From Pseudomonadota bacterium (lineage in GTDB: Bacteria; Pseudomonadota; Alphaproteobacteria; Caulobacterales; Aquidulcibacteraceae): a DNA stretch of 9,208 nt. The stretch covers positions 1-9,208 of the forward strand of contig JAEYPY010000008.1 in the NCBI GenBank assembly GCA_023410295.1. The letters are read 5' to 3'. This document shows positions 1 to 6,443 of this stretch, one piece after another; positions within the stretch are counted from its first letter, which is position 1, and each line of letters begins with the position of its first letter. Below the pieces are notes generated by a model that saw only the letters and a program-made list of their open reading frames with translations, had not been told where the DNA came from and did not search any database. The translations under genes and the position numbers were made by a program.

Positions 1-2
1 GT

Positions 3-212
3 CGCGGGGCGGGCGTGATCGGCGACATCGTCGCGCACCCCACCCGTCCGGGCGTGCTTGGCCTGCGCAATGCAGGCGCCGGCGCATGGACGGCGCGGCT
101 CCGAGACGGCGGCGTGCAGACCATCGAGCACAATCAGAATATTCGCCTCGCCGCGGGCGTCGTCCTCGCCTTCGACCACACGGTCACCGCTGCCGTGCGT
201 AAGCTTGGTTGA
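3..212 (+). CDS. C-terminal end of an unidentified protein (5' end outside window)
   Basis: The frame is open from the left edge to a TGA at 210-212, so the visible ~69 codons are most likely the tail of a longer gene. A GTG at 15 could be an internal valine. The tail looks like a small beta-rich unit: a G-D-I-V/H-P-x-x-P-G-V-L-G-L-R-N stretch, then W-T-A-R-L, then an N-x-x-I-R-L-A-A-G turn. No catalytic motif or membrane segment is visible. It ends 9 bases before the vWA gene, so the two are probably co-transcribed. TerY-type vWA genes are often next to a Ser/Thr kinase or PP2C phosphatase, and a beta-rich C-terminal domain would suit such a partner, but this fragment cannot show that. The coding call is fairly safe; the function is unknown. 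Confidence 0.7.
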   Translation, partial: RGAGVIGDIVAHPTRPGVLGLRNAGAGAWTARLRDGGVQTIEHNQNIRLAAGVVLAFDHTVTAAVRKLG

Positions 213-221
213 GGCGCTGCG

Positions 222-935
222 ATGAACACCGCTTCCCTTCCCAAAACGGCCCACGACGTCATGGGCCTCGCGCGCCGCCAGCTGCACGTGATCCTTGCAC
301 TCGATTGCTCCGGGTCGATGCAAGGCGACCGCATCGCCTCGCTCAATTACGCGATGCGCACCACGCTGCCGGAACTGCGCAAAGTCGCCGAGGAAAATCC
401 TGAAATCGATGTGCGTCTTCGTGTCCTGCGCTTCTCGACGGAGGCGCAATGGCATGTTTCCGAACCTATTGCTGTTGCTGACGCCCGCTGGAGCGACCTC
501 TCCGCCGGCGGCGAGACCAGCATGGGCGCCGCATTCTGCATGATTGCGGACGCACTGAGCGCAGAAGCCATGCCAGGACGGCAATTGCCGCCCGTCATCG
601 TGCTCGCCTCCGACGGGTATCCTACCGACGATTTCGAGGCGGGTTTGGAAACGCTCTTTGCCGCACGGCACGCGCAAGCTTCGATACGCCTAGCCATCGC
701 CATCGGCAGCGAGGCCGACTTGGAAGTGCTGGAGCGCTTCATCCGCCATCCGGCCATGAAGCCGCTGCGCGCCAATAATGCGTCAGACCTCGTTCGTCAC
801 ATCAAGTGGGCGGCGACAGCGCCGGTTAGAACCGCGTCCTCGCCAACCAATGCGCCCGATCCGCTTGCCCCGCTCGCAAATCGCACCGCCCAAGAAGCCG
901 CGCTCGCCGCTCAGGTCAGCGACATCGTCTGGTGA
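222..935 (+). CDS. TerY-like von Willebrand factor A (vWA) domain protein
   Basis: A 237-residue protein that is almost entirely one vWA domain. The metal-ion-dependent adhesion site (MIDAS) is complete: D28-C-S30-G-S32, T99 in GGETSMG, and D131 in ASDGYPTDD. The size and the form of the N-terminal strand before DCSGSM match the TerY group of cytosolic bacterial vWA proteins, which are known partners of kinases, phosphatases and chaperone-like factors in stress-response loci. Such domains bind a divalent metal and hold ligand proteins; they are not enzymes. There is no signal peptide or membrane segment. Residues from about 195 onward form an Ala/Pro-rich tail ending in VSDIVW, which could be a docking segment. 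The ATG at 222 is supported by GAGG at 211-214. The domain call is firm; the partner is unknown, with the other operon products the obvious candidates. Confidence 0.93.
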   Translation: MNTASLPKTAHDVMGLARRQLHVILALDCSGSMQGDRIASLNYAMRTTLPELRKVAEENPEIDVRLRVLRFSTEAQWHVSEPIAVADARWSDLSAGGETSMGAAFCMIADALSAEAMPGRQLPPVIVLASDGYPTDDFEAGLETLFAARHAQASIRLAIAIGSEADLEVLERFIRHPAMKPLRANNASDLVRHIKWAATAPVRTASSPTNAPDPLAPLANRTAQEAALAAQVSDIVW

Positions 936-946
936 AAGGATAAGTC

Positions 947-2077
947 ATGTCCGTGGAAGAACGCCTCTTCGCTCTCGCTCTACAATGCCGTCAACAGAAT
1001 GGCGATGCGTTTCTCGCCAATGCCAGTCAGTTCGCACCGCGGCTCAATAGCCAGGCGCCGGATTTGCACGCTGAAATTCGCGCGCTGGCGGCGGCGTTCG
1101 AGCTGGGCGCGGCCGCGCGCATCGCAGCTGCTCCAGATCAAGCCGGCGCAGTGAGCGCGCTCGCCTCGGAAATCGCCGTACGCGAACGCTTGTCGATGAG
1201 CGCGATCGCGCCGGCGCTCGCCGTCGCGCGGCGTCTTGGCCCGCTGAATGCTGCGCCCGCCCCACCTCAACCGGCTGGCGGATGGGCGGGCGATTCCGTC
1301 GCTGTCGGCGCAGCGCCGCCGCAACACGCGCCAATTGCGCCGCCGCCCGCGTATCAACAGCCAGCCTACGCTGCGCCGCAGGCGTCCTATGCGCAGGCGC
1401 CTTATCCGCAGACTGCGCCGCAACCGGCCGCCACCCAAGGCGACAAGCTGAAAGCACTCAGCAAGAACCCATGGGCGATGGGTGCGGGCGCGCTCGTGCT
1501 CGGTTTGCTTATCTATCAGAATTTCATGGCGCCGGCCGAGGAGATCCAGACGGCGCCGATCGTGGGCGGCGACACGCAGCAACCGCCAAGCAACTTCCCA
1601 CCGCAGCAACCGACCGATCCGAACCAGCCGCAACCCCCTGTAAGCCCCGCCTCGGGGCAGATGCCGGTGCTTGGCCAACCGGGCGCCGGGCCGACGCTGT
1701 CAGTACAACAGCATCCATCGGGCGGCCCCGCCGTCGGCTTTGCGTTGACCACGCCGCGCGGTCCAGCGCCTGGGATCGTCATGCTGCCAGCGGGCGGATG
1801 GCAATCGGGTCCGGTTGGACTCGGCCTTGCAACGCCCGGAGACACCTCCGGCCAATTCGCATCGGCCGGGCAAGGTCAGTTCCAGCTCGTCCAATCGAAC
1901 GGCCATCCAGTGCGGCTTGCACAAATTCAGATGTCCCAAGACGCGCTCGGCGTCGGCAACGTCTGCGTGATGTTCAGAGGCCAGCAAGGCCAACAAGACG
2001 TTCAGCTTTCCGGCGCCGATTTCTGCGTCATGGACAGCGCCTGCTCGCGCCCGATCGGCTGCGGCCGGCTGCAATAG
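947..2077 (+). CDS. Single-pass membrane protein: shared cytoplasmic domain, Pro/Gln/Tyr linker, exported four-Cys domain
   Basis: A 376-residue protein of no family I can name. Residues 1-103 are a helical domain, clearly related to the start of the next gene's product (E-I-R-A core at 43-46). A linker rich in Pro, Gln, Ala and Tyr covers about 104-165 and includes GGWAG at 111-115. One hydrophobic helix lies at about 176-195, preceded by lysines (KLKALSK) and followed by acidic residues, which predicts N-in/C-out. After a second Pro/Gln-rich stretch, a Gly-rich, probably beta-strand domain (about 240-376) carries cysteines at 340, 360, 366 and 372. Four cysteines in an exported domain could form two disulfides. 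AAGGA at 936-940 sits well before the ATG, and the vWA gene ends 11 bases upstream. The architecture suggests a receptor or scaffold linking cytoplasm and periplasm; this is inference. Confidence 0.88.
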   Translation: MSVEERLFALALQCRQQNGDAFLANASQFAPRLNSQAPDLHAEIRALAAAFELGAAARIAAAPDQAGAVSALASEIAVRERLSMSAIAPALAVARRLGPLNAAPAPPQPAGGWAGDSVAVGAAPPQHAPIAPPPAYQQPAYAAPQASYAQAPYPQTAPQPAATQGDKLKALSKNPWAMGAGALVLGLLIYQNFMAPAEEIQTAPIVGGDTQQPPSNFPPQQPTDPNQPQPPVSPASGQMPVLGQPGAGPTLSVQQHPSGGPAVGFALTTPRGPAPGIVMLPAGGWQSGPVGLGLATPGDTSGQFASAGQGQFQLVQSNGHPVRLAQIQMSQDALGVGNVCVMFRGQQGQQDVQLSGADFCVMDSACSRPIGCGRLQ

Positions 2078-2089
2078 CGGATCGAAGCA

Positions 2090-3193
2090 ATGGCGCTGCT
2101 TTACGATCAGCTTGGTGAGGCCCTGAGAGCGCAGCGAGAGCGCTTCGGCGCCGACGCGTTCTCAAATCGACGGCGCGTGATCTCTTTGCTTGCCGACGTG
2201 ATACCGGAAGCACGCCGCGAAATTCGCGCCGTCGCTTCTGCGCTTGATGAAGGCGCGGTGGAGGCGCTCTGCGGTGTCGAACGCAGCTTGCTTGGCATGG
2301 AAATGGATCGTCAGGCCGATCGCCTGGAGCAACAGGTCGGCCTTCGCGCCGATTTGGCAAAGCAAGTCATCCGGGCTCTTGCTTATGCCCTGGATTTGGG
2401 GCCGCCGCCTTCGGTGTACGAAGGCGCGCCGCCAGTACGCGCAGAGGGGGCGCAGGCGCAGGGCGGCTGGGCCGGTCCATCGCGAACCACTGCGCACCCG
2501 CTCGCGCAATCTCCCTCAGGCGCTCCAACGTACAGTCTCGCGCCGCATCAGAGTGCTGCACCGAGCAACAACGTCCTCTTCACGCTGCAAGGGCGCGTCA
2601 TCACGCGCACGCATGCACTCATGGCTGCGGGTGCGGTGGCGGCGCTTGTCCTTCTGGCGCCGATGGTGACGCGCCAAAATACGGCCGCGCCGCCATTACC
2701 TGATCAGGGACAGATGCAGACAGCCGGCTATGCGGGCGAACTCGCGGATATGGGCGTGCAGCCTAAAGACACGCTGGAAACCAATGTTGGCTCGCCCACC
2801 CCGCTCAGCGTGACAGGGGCGCAGAGACTGACCACTGTCGAGGTCCGCTCACTCGTCGCCGGCGAGCGCAACGTGTTGCTGATCGATGTGCTGGCCGACG
2901 CGCACCAAGCCACTCTCCAAGGCGCACACTATGTCCCCGCGGCAGGTATGCCAGGCAGCTTCAACGACAATGCCCAGCAACAGACTGTCCGCGCGCTGCG
3001 GACGCTAACCCAGGGAAGCACGGATCGACCGCTGGTCTTCTTCTGCGCGGGATCGTCGTGCTGGGAATCCTACAACGCCGTATTGCGCGCACGCGCTGCC
3101 GGATACACGCGCCTTTACTGGTATCGGGGCGGCCTCGCTTCCTGGCACGCGGCCGGCCTGCCGTTCCAATCGCTTCCAGCGCCGACGAACTAG
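2090..3193 (+). CDS. Single-pass membrane protein with exported rhodanese-like domain
   Basis: A 367-residue sister of the preceding gene. Residues 1-105 repeat the helical domain (E-I-R-A at 43-46), followed by a Pro/Ala linker with GGWAG at 125-129 and one membrane helix at about 175-193. A low-complexity spacer leads to a rhodanese-like fold at about 245-362: a VLLIDV strand with D266, a second strand ending VFFC, the loop C319-A-G-S-S-C324-W, and a final strand with YWYRGGLASW. The usual active-site cysteine position is kept (C319), but the loop ends in Cys-Trp where most sulfurtransferases have Arg. This recalls the cysteine-plus-tryptophan rhodaneses annotated near PQQ-dependent pathways. 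By topology the domain should face the periplasm, where it could act in thiol or sulfane-sulfur chemistry or only bind. Spacing from the upstream stop is 12 bases. Domain call good, role unknown. Confidence 0.88.
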   Translation: MALLYDQLGEALRAQRERFGADAFSNRRRVISLLADVIPEARREIRAVASALDEGAVEALCGVERSLLGMEMDRQADRLEQQVGLRADLAKQVIRALAYALDLGPPPSVYEGAPPVRAEGAQAQGGWAGPSRTTAHPLAQSPSGAPTYSLAPHQSAAPSNNVLFTLQGRVITRTHALMAAGAVAALVLLAPMVTRQNTAAPPLPDQGQMQTAGYAGELADMGVQPKDTLETNVGSPTPLSVTGAQRLTTVEVRSLVAGERNVLLIDVLADAHQATLQGAHYVPAAGMPGSFNDNAQQQTVRALRTLTQGSTDRPLVFFCAGSSCWESYNAVLRARAAGYTRLYWYRGGLASWHAAGLPFQSLPAPTN

Positions 3194-3197
3194 GAAG
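3192..3197 (+). promoter_or_regulatory. Ribosome binding site before the small ORF at 3202
   Basis: AGGAAG starts inside the TAG stop of the rhodanese-like gene. Its AGGA core lies 6 bases before an ATG at 3202. It is as good as any site in the operon and is the main reason to take the small ORF seriously. Confidence 0.5.
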
Positions 3198-3201
3198 CAT
3201 C

Positions 3202-3297
3202 ATGATCGTAACCGCACCTAATCACTCGGCGCAGCGCAAAACACACGACGCGCATAGAGCGCAGCCGCCAATTAGAACAAGGATCACCGCGCAATGA
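3202..3297 (+). CDS. Possible 31-residue small protein or translational-coupling leader
   Basis: The 100-base spacer between the rhodanese-like gene and the zinc-ribbon gene is the widest in the operon, and an ORF fills almost all of it. It begins at an ATG with a good AGGA site and ends in a TGA that overlaps the next start as ATGA (3294-3297), as the gene pair at 5409-5412 does. The predicted peptide is basic and hydrophilic, rich in His, Arg, Gln and Ala, with no cysteine or membrane helix. It resembles nothing I know. It may be a real small protein, or a leader whose translation delivers ribosomes to the zinc-ribbon gene. That gene also has its own AAGGA at 3279-3283, so coupling may not be essential. 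Codon choice includes rarer AGA, AGG and AAT, so chance remains possible. Confidence 0.4.
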   Translation: MIVTAPNHSAQRKTHDAHRAQPPIRTRITAQ

Positions 3298-4139
3298 GCA
3301 CGTGTACCGGATGCGGCGCAGCTTTGCCGGCCGAGGCCAAGTTCTGCGGCGTCTGCGGGAAGGCGCAAGCGGTCATGGCGGGCGCCGTCCCGCATGCGCC
3401 TGCCGTGCCTCCGCCAATGCCGGCGGCGCCGCCGCCCATGCCTATGATGCCGCAAATGACCCGCGGCTTCTCCGGCGCGGCTAGCGGCGGCGGCCAATCG
3501 AGGCAAGCGACGATTGCCGGCGCGCCCCATGACGCTTTCGCCAATGCGAGCCGCATCATCGGTGCCAAAGGCGGAGAATTCTTGTGGCAGCAGCCGCCGC
3601 AGAGCGCAAGATTTCTCCTGACATACAAGAACCTTTGGAGCACTGCGAACATCAGCTTGAAATACGATGGCGATCTGCAGATCGCGCCGGGCGCACCAAA
3701 CCAATCCACCGCCCGAATTGCACTCAAACTGCAATGGGGCAGCGCGATGCCACTGCTCCTGTTGCAGGGCGGCTCTGTCATGGTCGCCGCGATGTTCAAC
3801 TATTATGTCGCCGCGTTCGCCCTGATCCTGCTTATCGGCTTTCTCGCCTTCACGGCATGGAACGCATCGAGCAACCTGCCGGGCCGGCTGCTCAACGATA
3901 TCATGCGTTCGCTGCAAGCAGGCGCACCGGCCGCGTATCCGCCGCCTCAACCGCCCGCGATGGCCCCGCCTGCGCCTCACCACCACGCTGCTGCTGCTGC
4001 GCCTGCCCCGCCGGCGGCCGCGCCGCCATCCGCCGCGATCGCCGAGCAGATCAAGCAGCTCGCCGCTTTGCGCGACGCCGGTGCGATCACGAGCGACGAA
4101 TTCGAAGCCAAGAAGAAAGAGTTGCTCTCGCGCATCTGA
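3294..4139 (+). CDS. Zinc-ribbon membrane protein with C-terminal SHOCT domain
   Basis: A 281-residue protein in four parts. Residues 1-25 are a zinc ribbon (C4-x2-C7 and C18-x2-C21, CGVCG type). A Pro/Ala/Met linker follows to about 70. Residues 73-150 form an unrecognised domain containing FLLTYKNLWSTANISLKYDG. A hydrophobic region at about 153-189 holds one long membrane helix (172-189) and possibly a shorter one before it. After a Pro/His/Ala low-complexity stretch (HHHAAAAA), residues 249-281 match a SHOCT motif: I-x-Q-I-x-x-L-A-x-L-R-D-A-G-A-I-T-x-D-E-F-E-A-K-K-x-x-L-L. SHOCT is a short helical oligomerisation/interaction module found at protein ends. AAGGA at 3279-3283 supports the start. 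The protein probably anchors or assembles other operon products at the membrane; no enzyme activity is indicated. Confidence 0.9.
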   Translation: MSTCTGCGAALPAEAKFCGVCGKAQAVMAGAVPHAPAVPPPMPAAPPPMPMMPQMTRGFSGAASGGGQSRQATIAGAPHDAFANASRIIGAKGGEFLWQQPPQSARFLLTYKNLWSTANISLKYDGDLQIAPGAPNQSTARIALKLQWGSAMPLLLLQGGSVMVAAMFNYYVAAFALILLIGFLAFTAWNASSNLPGRLLNDIMRSLQAGAPAAYPPPQPPAMAPPAPHHHAAAAAPAPPAAAPPSAAIAEQIKQLAALRDAGAITSDEFEAKKKELLSRI

Positions 4140-4143
4140 CCCC

Positions 4144-5412
4144 ATGCTTGCCGCTCCGATCCCCTGCCCGCATTGCCAAGCGCCCGCCGACGGCTCTGCG
4201 CGTTTCTGCACCTCGTGCGGCGGCGCGCTTGTCGGTGCGCCGCCGATGGTCGCGCCGGCTGCGTTTCCCGGATTCGGCTGCACCAGCTGCGGCGGCGACG
4301 GCGCGCGACTGCCGGCAGAGCGCGTCTATTGCCCCACCTGCCGCTGGTTGCGTCCCTTAGGACCAGGCTACAGCCTGCCGGTCGAGGCGTTTCTCTGGCG
4401 GCTCGACGCCGACGCGATGAACACGCTGTCCGGCATCGGCCCGCTAAACGCGGCAGCGCACTCGATCTCGGAATCGGTTGGCCGGCCCTGGTTCGAAGCG
4501 GCAGTCAACGGCGTACGCCTCTCCGAGCAGCAGATGCCCGACCTCTTCGCGCTCGCCATTAAGGCTGCGCGGATCGTCGGCCTCGACCATTTGCCGGAGA
4601 TCTACATCTCAGGCCAACAGATGTGGGACGCCGTGACGATGGGCTCGCGGACCTCCTCGTTCATCGCGCTCGGCAGCGTCCTGACCAATTTCCGCGGCGA
4701 CGATCTACTTTATCTGCTCGGCCGCGAGATGGGGCACGCCAAAGCCGGTCACGCGCTCTGGAACACGGTGGTCAACCTTCTCGCCGGACGCCAGCCCGGC
4801 AACCGCTCCTTGATGTCAAGCGGCATGCTGAGCTTCCTCTCCCCATCCAAGCTGATCGAGAGCGGCATCAATGCGCCGCTAATGGCGTGGCAACGTCACT
4901 CCGCCATCACCGCCGATCGCGCTGGCCTGTTGGTTGTCGGCGACATCGAGATCGCACGCCGCGTCACGTTGCAATGGACGCTGCACTCTTTCCCGCTTGC
5001 TTCGCGCATCAACGCCGAAGCCTGGCGCGCGCAGGAAGATGCGTCGGACGATGCCGCCATGCAGGCATCTGAGTTCGCAATGACCTCGACACCTTACGCT
5101 GCACGCCGCTTGAAGCTGGCGCGCGAATTCCACACTGCACCGGAGTTCGCCGGGTTCAGGAGGGTGATCGAGCATTGGGCTCCGCCGCCACCCAAACCGC
5201 AAACGATCAATCCCGCTCCGGCGCCGCGCTCAGCTCCGCCCGGGCCAGATATGGCGCGTCTCACATGCATGGCGTGTAAGACGCCGATGCGCGTACCGAA
5301 AGCGCGATTGGCGGGCGACAAACCGGTGAACGTGCGCTGCCCCAATCGCGACTGCGGGAAGGTGCTCAAGATCACGCCGAAGCCGCCTAAGCCCGACCAG
5401 GTGTCGGAATGA
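4144..5412 (+). CDS. Zinc-ribbon protein with degenerate M48-like metalloprotease core
   Basis: A 422-residue protein starting at the ATG 4 bases after the preceding stop. A GTG start at 4081 would overlap the SHOCT coding region and add unrelated residues. Two zinc ribbons open it (C8/C11/C22/C25 and C46/C49/C63/C66) and another motif closes it (C375/C378/C399/C404). Between them lies an M48-peptidase-like region: GREMGHAKAGH at 193-203 aligns with the HExxH helix of M48 enzymes, and TADRAGLLVVGD at 256-267 aligns with the downstream helix that carries the third zinc ligand. R194 stands where the first His is expected and A254 where the Glu is expected; E195 and H198 remain. The protein is therefore probably not a working zinc protease, and may bind clients or partners. 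No ribosome site is obvious, so translation likely depends on reinitiation. No membrane helix is seen. Confidence 0.88.
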   Translation: MLAAPIPCPHCQAPADGSARFCTSCGGALVGAPPMVAPAAFPGFGCTSCGGDGARLPAERVYCPTCRWLRPLGPGYSLPVEAFLWRLDADAMNTLSGIGPLNAAAHSISESVGRPWFEAAVNGVRLSEQQMPDLFALAIKAARIVGLDHLPEIYISGQQMWDAVTMGSRTSSFIALGSVLTNFRGDDLLYLLGREMGHAKAGHALWNTVVNLLAGRQPGNRSLMSSGMLSFLSPSKLIESGINAPLMAWQRHSAITADRAGLLVVGDIEIARRVTLQWTLHSFPLASRINAEAWRAQEDASDDAAMQASEFAMTSTPYAARRLKLAREFHTAPEFAGFRRVIEHWAPPPPKPQTINPAPAPRSAPPGPDMARLTCMACKTPMRVPKARLAGDKPVNVRCPNRDCGKVLKITPKPPKPDQVSE

Positions 5413-5738
5413 GCGGCAACAAGCAGCCCGGCCCCGATGCAGACGCGTTCGATATGGACCTTGAGCCCACCCCCAAGGCCGAGGTGATCGACGCCGAGGA
5501 AGATGAAGACGCCGCCCGCAAGCGCGAGGCAGCCCTCGCCTCCACCTTCGACCAAGAGCGAGCGCAATTCGGCAAAAGCGAGGAGGAGCTCGTCGCCGAA
5601 CGTGACGCCGAGACACGCGGGCTTATCGATGCCGCCATCGTCGTCGGCGTCGCGGTTGCGGTGATCGACGCTCAAGACGTCGAACAAACAGAGTCTGACG
5701 CAATCGCCGCCGACGAGTTCGGCGGCGGGGACAAATAG
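5409..5738 (+). CDS. Small acidic protein with a hydrophobic C-terminal segment
   Basis: A 109-residue protein whose ATG overlaps the upstream stop by four bases (ATGA), a sign of translational coupling. Residues 10-70 are strongly charged, with an acidic run (VIDAEEDEDAARKRE) and a predicted helix through ERAQFGKSEEELVAERDAE. Residues 72-88 (LIDAAIVVGVAVAVIDA) are hydrophobic but contain Asp near each end, so they may be a short membrane-associated or buried helix and not a clear transmembrane segment. The C-terminus is acidic again. It contains no cysteine. I do not recognise a family. The tight coupling and shared acidity with the next gene suggest the two products work together. It is unlikely to be chance, because it fills its interval and is spaced like the other operon genes. 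Confidence 0.75.
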   Translation: MSGNKQPGPDADAFDMDLEPTPKAEVIDAEEDEDAARKREAALASTFDQERAQFGKSEEELVAERDAETRGLIDAAIVVGVAVAVIDAQDVEQTESDAIAADEFGGGDK

Positions 5739-5750
5739 CAGGAGAGAGAA

Positions 5751-6398
5751 ATGGCAGACCCAATGACGCTCGACGATTTCTGGCAAACGGAAACCGGACA
5801 GCAATTGCAGATCGACATGGCGGGCATGTCGCAAGCCGAGCAGGCAACCATGCTCGATCAATTGCAGAAAGCCGCCGATCAGGGCGATCTCAGCGGCGAC
5901 TTCAATCCCGACAGCATGTTCCAGGACTCGATCCTCGCCGAGGAGAAGCGCGAGGAGGCCGAACAGTATCAGGCCGAACAAGCCAAGGCAGCCGAAGCGG
6001 GCGATTGGGAGAAGGCTGGAGAACTCGCTGAAAAAGCCGAATACGCCATGGAAGAGGTCAAGGATCATGGCGGCGACGTTGCCGAGTCCGAGATTCTCGA
6101 AGCCCAACACGATCAAATGGACCTGGAGAACGCCGAGTATAACCAGGAGATCGCGGACGACGCCGCCGATACAGCAGAGACCTATGCCGCAGAAGGCGAT
6201 CTCGATGCCGCCTCGGTTTATGCCGAGACCGCCGCCGATCACGCCGACGTGGCCGCTGATTACGGCGCAGGCGCCGACCAAGGCGGAAGCTATGCGGACC
6301 AGACTATCGACACCTCCTCGAGCTTCGATGCGGACGCGAGCGTCTCAAGCGTCGACAGCACCTACGACAGCGTCGATACGAGCAGCACGACGGAATAA
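5751..6398 (+). CDS. Highly acidic Ala/Glu/Asp-rich helical protein, last gene of the operon
   Basis: A 215-residue protein with no recognised family, no cysteine and no membrane segment. Residues 1-60 contain a T-L-D-D-F-W start and a helix with MLDQLQKAADQGDLSGD. Residues about 61-170 are Ala/Glu/Asp-rich and should form long helices or a coiled coil. Two related units at 80-103 and 145-168 share the pattern A-A/E-x-G-D-x-x-x-A-x-x-x-A-E-x-A, which is reminiscent of degenerate TPR-type helical hairpins. Residues 177-215 are a Ser/Thr/Asp-rich, probably disordered tail ending TSSTTE; its many Ser and Thr could be phosphorylated if a kinase is encoded upstream, which is speculation. The ribosome site is strong (GGAGAG at 5741-5746). 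It likely acts as a scaffold or client-binding factor in the cytoplasm. Confidence 0.8.
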   Translation: MADPMTLDDFWQTETGQQLQIDMAGMSQAEQATMLDQLQKAADQGDLSGDFNPDSMFQDSILAEEKREEAEQYQAEQAKAAEAGDWEKAGELAEKAEYAMEEVKDHGGDVAESEILEAQHDQMDLENAEYNQEIADDAADTAETYAAEGDLDAASVYAETAADHADVAADYGAGADQGGSYADQTIDTSSSFDADASVSSVDSTYDSVDTSSTTE

Positions 6399-6443
6399 GA
6401 GCGGCCCTTCGATTCTCACAGAGGCGACAAGAGCACCACTCGT
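6399..6443. other. 45-base gap between convergent operons
   Basis: This is the spacer between the stop of the acidic protein gene and the stop of the minus-strand hydrolase gene. I see no compact GC-rich hairpin followed by a T-run on either strand, so neither operon has an evident intrinsic terminator here. Confidence 0.6.

Noticed and set aside
3961..4030. GCTGCTGCTGCTGC-type short repeat as a microsatellite or phase-variable tract.
   Set aside because: It is a few Ala codons in a Pro/Ala/His linker, in frame and short, so ordinary low-complexity coding sequence.
4081..4143. Upstream GTG start that would lengthen the M48-like protein by 21 residues.
   Set aside because: It lies inside the SHOCT coding region and adds basic residues unlike the zinc-ribbon start; the ATG at 4144 puts the first CPHC motif near the N-terminus, as in related zinc-ribbon proteins.
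3222..4283. A 353-codon minus-strand open frame opposite the zinc-ribbon/SHOCT gene.
   Set aside because: The product is Arg/Gly-rich low complexity with no domain, and the plus strand carries clear zinc-ribbon and SHOCT motifs.
5094..6281. A 395-codon open frame on the minus strand opposite the end of the M48-like gene and both acidic genes.
   Set aside because: It is a shadow: the plus-strand genes have ribosome sites, tight spacing and plausible proteins, while the antisense product is a low-complexity Gly/Leu/Ile-rich chain, as expected from reading GC-rich Asp/Glu/Ala codons backwards.
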